This document shows, in pieces, positions 7,233 through 10,010 of a stretch of DNA of 10,010 bases. Made by a program: the position numbers and the translations under genes. Under the pieces are notes generated by a model. It worked only from the letters and a program-made list of their open reading frames with translations. It had not been told where the DNA came from and ran no database searches. Source of the stretch: Pseudomonadota bacterium. Its GTDB lineage: Bacteria; Pseudomonadota; Alphaproteobacteria; UBA8366; JADFVY01. Numbering within the stretch: position 1 is the stretch's first letter; each line of letters begins with the position of its first letter. Location: assembly GCA_030671915.1 (NCBI GenBank), contig DAOVHN010000037.1, positions 1 to 10,010 on the forward strand, written 5' to 3'.

Positions 7233-8948
7233 CTATTCGAGCCAGACCTTGTCGAAATGCATCTCGAAGGTCTGATGCTTCTCGTAGCCCTTGACGTTCG
7301 CCGTCGTATGCGAATAGAGCGCGCGCCAGTAAGGCTGGATGATGACGCCGGCATCCTGGAGGATATTCTGGATATCCTTCATCAATGCCCGGCGTTTGCC
7401 GGTATCGGCAACGGCCATCGCCGCTTCCAGTTTCTTGTCGAATTCCGGATTGGCATATGCGCACTCGTTCCAGGCCTCGCCGGAGCGATAGGCCAGCGCC
7501 AGAACCTGCACGCCCAACGGACGCATGTTCCAGTTGGTGGTCGAGAACGGATATTTGGTCCAGTCGTTCCAGAAGGACGAACCCGGAATGATGGTCCGCT
7601 TTACCTTGATGCCGGCGTCGCGAAGCTGCGCGGCGATGGCGTCGGTGGTATTGCGCCGCCAGTCGTCGTCGATCGAGATCAGCTCATGCTCGTAATCCGC
7701 CATGCCGGCTTCCTTCAGCAAGGCCATGGCCTTCTTGGGATCGCGCTTGACCGCCGGAAGTTCGAAATATTCCGGGTGCATCGGGCCGACATGATGGTTT
7801 TCGGCCGCCTCGCCGAGCCCGCTATAGCCGAGATCCAGCACTTTGGTGTTGTCGACGCCAAGCAGCATTGCCTGGCGCACGCGCTGATCGTCATAGGGCT
7901 TGTTGTCGACGTTCATGCGCGCCACGATCGTCGCCGCGGTCACGACCCCGTGCTTGATCAGGTCCAGCCCGTCCATGATGTCCACGAAATCGGAAGTGGT
8001 CTGGTAGTTGACATGGACTTCCTCGGCCTCGAAGGCGGCAACTTCCGCCGCCGGATCGGTGCCGTAATCCGTCCATTCGACGCCGTCCAGCATGACGTCG
8101 CCCTTCCACCAGCCGGGATTGCGCTTCACCTTGGCCGTGATGCCGATTTCCAGGCTTTCCAGCAGGAACGGGCCGGTGCCGATCGGCTTGGTCTTCAGGT
8201 CGCCGCCATTCTTCTCGAAATCGCGGTGCACGATCAGCGCCGGATAATCCGCCATGCCCGGGATAATGGTGATGTCGGGGGCCAACAGCATCAGCTTGAC
8301 CGTGTGAGAATCGACCTTGACGATGGCGCCGTCGCGGGCGCCGAAAATCTCGACGACCTTCTCGACCTTCTTGGTCGTGCCGTCTTCCTGCTTCTCGTCG
8401 ACCATCTCTTTCGTTTCGCTCTTCTTTTCGAGCAAAGCGCCCATGCGGCCGGCCATGGAGTTGCCGGGAACGTGCTTCTCGCACCAGCGGGTGAGATTGA
8501 AGACCACGTCGTCGGCGTTGAATTCGTCGCCATTGTTCCACTTCACGCCCTTGCGCACACGCAGGGTGTATTCCTTGGCGTCGTCGCTGATGTCCCAGCC
8601 TTCCAGCAGCCAGGGCTCGAAGGTGAAATCCGCGTTCCAGCGCACCAGCGCCTCGCACATCTGGCGCCCGACATTGCCCATCTCGCTCCAGTCATAGATG
8701 CGCGGGTCCTTGATATCCCTGACGGACATCGAAACCTTCAGGATGCCGCCCTTCTTGCCGGCGGCCACAGCCACCTTCGGCGCGGCAACGCCCAGCAGCC
8801 CGTAGGCGGTTGCGGTGGTGGCGCCGAACGCGCTGGCAAGCGCCAGGAACTCGCGCCGATCCAGCTTGCCCTCCTTGGCGGATTTCGCCCAAGGCTTGAT
8901 GAAATGATGCAAGGGGCCACCCTCGCGGTCGGTAAATTTCCTGGCCAT
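7233..8948 (-). CDS. Family 5 extracellular solute-binding protein, Tat-targeted
   Basis: A 571-residue periplasmic binding protein of the peptide/opine/nickel group (SBP_bac_5), the substrate receptor of the importer encoded downstream. A long N-region leads to the twin-arginine motif DRREFLAL (Arg31, Arg32) and a hydrophobic stretch at 34-63, ending in an AVAA-type cleavage region. There is no lipobox cysteine. The mature part shows GGILKV at 67-72, the [20 protein letters not shown] segment at 129-148 typical of the family, and IGTGPF further on. A lysine/glutamate-rich insertion lies at about 174-200. The frame extends upstream to 9035, but the ATG at 8948 is chosen because AGGGAG lies seven bases before it and the upstream codons do not look like coding sequence. 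Ligand specificity cannot be read from the sequence; peptides, opines, glutathione-like compounds or others are possible. Confidence 0.94.
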   Translation of the reverse strand: MARKFTDREGGPLHHFIKPWAKSAKEGKLDRREFLALASAFGATTATAYGLLGVAAPKVAVAAGKKGGILKVSMSVRDIKDPRIYDWSEMGNVGRQMCEALVRWNADFTFEPWLLEGWDISDDAKEYTLRVRKGVKWNNGDEFNADDVVFNLTRWCEKHVPGNSMAGRMGALLEKKSETKEMVDEKQEDGTTKKVEKVVEIFGARDGAIVKVDSHTVKLMLLAPDITIIPGMADYPALIVHRDFEKNGGDLKTKPIGTGPFLLESLEIGITAKVKRNPGWWKGDVMLDGVEWTDYGTDPAAEVAAFEAEEVHVNYQTTSDFVDIMDGLDLIKHGVVTAATIVARMNVDNKPYDDQRVRQAMLLGVDNTKVLDLGYSGLGEAAENHHVGPMHPEYFELPAVKRDPKKAMALLKEAGMADYEHELISIDDDWRRNTTDAIAAQLRDAGIKVKRTIIPGSSFWNDWTKYPFSTTNWNMRPLGVQVLALAYRSGEAWNECAYANPEFDKKLEAAMAVADTGKRRALMKDIQNILQDAGVIIQPYWRALYSHTTANVKGYEKHQTFEMHFDKVWLE

Positions 8949-8955
8949 GCCTGTT

Positions 8956-8961
8956 CTCCCT
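8956..8961 (-). promoter_or_regulatory. Ribosome binding site deciding the binding-protein start
   Basis: AGGGAG on the minus strand lies seven bases before the ATG at 8948-8946. It selects this codon over in-frame upstream candidates as far as 9035, and places the twin-arginine motif at residues 31-32. Confidence 0.75.
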
Positions 8962-8975
8962 GTTTGCGTTATTTG

Positions 8976-9052
8976 ACGATTTGTCGTTTTGGATGGAATC
9001 ATATCCATGCCGGTTGCCTTCGAGGCTGCATGCAATGGTCGTGCGATGTCAA
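8976..9052 (-). promoter_or_regulatory. Putative promoter/operator region of the importer operon
   Basis: This stretch lies between the MmgE/PrpD terminator and the binding-protein gene and is less GC-rich than its surroundings. On the minus strand it contains a perfect TTGACA (9052-9047) without a good -10 at normal distance, and a TATGAT (9003-8998) without a good -35. The TATGAT is flanked by the inverted repeat ATGGA/TCCAT (9008-9004 and 8997-8993). A second small inverted repeat, ACGA-N4-TCGT, covers 8976-8987. A hairpin-capable segment lies at 9006-9032, with outer arms CATGC/GCATG and inner arms GCCT/AGGC. A promoter must be near because a terminator precedes it, but which hexamers are used is uncertain. 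Confidence 0.4.
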
Positions 9053-9064
9053 TGGCCGAGCTAT

Positions 9065-9095
9065 AAAAAACACGACGCCGCGCGGCGCAAAAGCG
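9065..9095 (-). terminator. Rho-independent terminator of the MmgE/PrpD gene
   Basis: Directly after the stop at 9098-9096 the minus strand reads a GC-rich palindrome, CGCCGCGCGGCG (9087-9076), then a short spacer and six T residues (9070-9065). An alternative stem pairs GACGC, overlapping the stop codon, with GCGTC across a larger loop. Either form followed by the T-run is a standard intrinsic terminator and separates this gene from the importer genes. Confidence 0.65.
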
Positions 9096-10010
9096 TCATT
9101 CGGCGCACGGCTGGCCCGCGGGACGGTATAATTCGTCCAGCAGGCCCGCGAAGTCGCCGCCAGGCAATTCATCGAACCGCAAGGCCTGTTCCACGATCCG
9201 GCCAGCCCGTTCCGCGCCAATGACGGGATGCGCCAGAAGTCGGTACTTTTCCGCGAAATCGGTCTCGTCCAGGGGATCGTCGGGATCGCCCCTCGGGGTG
9301 CGCGGCGCCGAGGTAAACTCCCTGCCGTCGCGCAAGAACAGGGTGACCCCGGCCCAGCGCTTGCCAACGCTGATCTCCGTCAAATGGTCGTCATCGACCA
9401 GTTCAACGGCGCGGCTGATGCGCTGTACCTCACTATCCTTCAACACATCGGGCGACAATTCGTCCAGCCCGATCCGACCGCGGACGATCGCCATGGCTAC
9501 AGGAAAAGCGATGCCGTAGCTGACCTCATCCAGCGTCTTCGGCTCATGCCCGGCCAGCCGCGTCGCGTTATGGAAGGTATCGATACGCACCCGCGCCACA
9601 TCCGCAGCCTTCAGCCCGTGCTCTTCCATCAAGGCAAGGGCGCCGTCGATGGCCGGATGGGCCCAGCGACAAACCGGGAAAAATTTGTAATGCGTCTCCA
9701 TGATCTCCCAGCGCTCGCCCAGATCGCCCCACCAGGGCGCGGCGTCGCCGCCTTCCACGGTCAGCGCCGGCGCGCCGGTGAATCCCAGTTCCGCCATAAA
9801 GGCTGCGCTGACGCCGGTCGGCGCGCCCCACCCCACCCCGTCGCGCAGCATGGTGGGATGGTCGATGCAGCGCATCATCGGGCTGCGCGGGCCGTGATAC
9901 TCGGCGATACCGGCGGCATGGCGAATTTGTTCCCCGTCCAGCCCCAGCATGCGCCCGGCGGCCACCGCCAATCCGACCGCCGTCCATGCGCCCGAGGTGT
10001 GATAGTCGGC
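9096..10010 (-). CDS. MmgE/PrpD family protein (N-terminus outside window)
   Basis: The last 304 residues of a MmgE/PrpD family protein are present; the frame is open to the right edge, where the codons read ADYHTSGAWTAVGLA, so the true start lies outside. The family includes 2-methylcitrate dehydratase, cis-aconitate decarboxylase and iminodisuccinate epimerase, all acting on small di- or tricarboxylic acids in the cytoplasm. Family landmarks are HPTMLRDGVGWGA followed by TGVSAAF in the helical domain and the YKFFPVCRWAHPAIDG segment, which carries the conserved Cys-Arg-Trp-Ala-His group at the domain boundary. A smaller alpha/beta domain and a helical tail follow, ending close to the usual family C-terminus. 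Many genes annotated this way have unknown substrates, and no propionate-pathway partner (prpB, prpC) is in the window, so methylcitrate dehydratase should not be assumed. It is closed by a terminator and is transcribed separately from the importer. Confidence 0.93.
   Translation of the reverse strand, partial: ADYHTSGAWTAVGLAVAAGRMLGLDGEQIRHAAGIAEYHGPRSPMMRCIDHPTMLRDGVGWGAPTGVSAAFMAELGFTGAPALTVEGGDAAPWWGDLGERWEIMETHYKFFPVCRWAHPAIDGALALMEEHGLKAADVARVRIDTFHNATRLAGHEPKTLDEVSYGIAFPVAMAIVRGRIGLDELSPDVLKDSEVQRISRAVELVDDDHLTEISVGKRWAGVTLFLRDGREFTSAPRTPRGDPDDPLDETDFAEKYRLLAHPVIGAERAGRIVEQALRFDELPGGDFAGLLDELYRPAGQPCAE

Noticed and set aside
4758..7275. Plus-strand open frames opposite the two permease genes
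   Set aside because: The products are His/Gln/Asp-rich and low in complexity, mirroring hydrophobic permease codons on the other strand; no independent evidence of coding.
8949..9035. 29-codon N-terminal extension of the binding protein
   Set aside because: It overlaps the probable promoter region, and a good ribosome binding site supports the ATG at 8948.
7182..9131. Long plus-strand open frame (649 codons) opposite the binding-protein gene
   Set aside because: Antisense shadow of a clear SBP_bac_5 gene. It has no family motif and runs through both the terminator and the promoter region.

Overview
The window looks like a chromosomal segment of a high-GC alphaproteobacterium, possibly a Rhodospirillales-type organism. 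This assignment is inferred from base composition, a dipeptide-type ABC transporter with both ATPases fused, and a Tat-type leader on its binding protein. No tRNA, rRNA, IS element, CRISPR array or phage gene was seen. Eight protein-coding genes cover nearly everything; the two outermost run off the window edges.

Left part (1-2352): a PLP-dependent class I/II aminotransferase on the minus strand (C-terminus missing) stands divergently from a plus-strand pair. That pair is an ABC ATPase and an ABC-2 type permease joined by an ATGA overlap. Their sequences resemble the exporter family normally found beside PQQ-dependent alcohol dehydrogenases (the PedC type), but no PQQ gene is visible here.

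Middle (2349-8948, minus strand): a five-gene block read from right to left. It encodes a Tat-targeted family 5 solute-binding protein, a DppB-type permease, an unusually long DppC-type permease, a fused DppD-DppF-type double ATPase, and ubiX (flavin prenyltransferase). The four transporter genes form a complete peptide/opine/nickel-type importer. A strong hairpin between the binding-protein gene and the first permease gene probably lets the binding protein be made in excess. ubiX starts at a TTG codon with a good ribosome binding site and may have its own promoter. Its stop codon overlaps the convergent permease stop in a shared CTAG.

Right part (9096-10010): a MmgE/PrpD family gene on the minus strand (N-terminus missing), closed by a hairpin plus T-run terminator. 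The 147-bp gap after it should hold the transporter promoter and contains several small inverted repeats.

No clearly new biological system is visible. The most notable points are the orphan PedC-type exporter with a variant ABC signature, the enlarged DppC-type permease with three extra hydrophobic segments, and the symmetric site around the candidate promoter of the importer.
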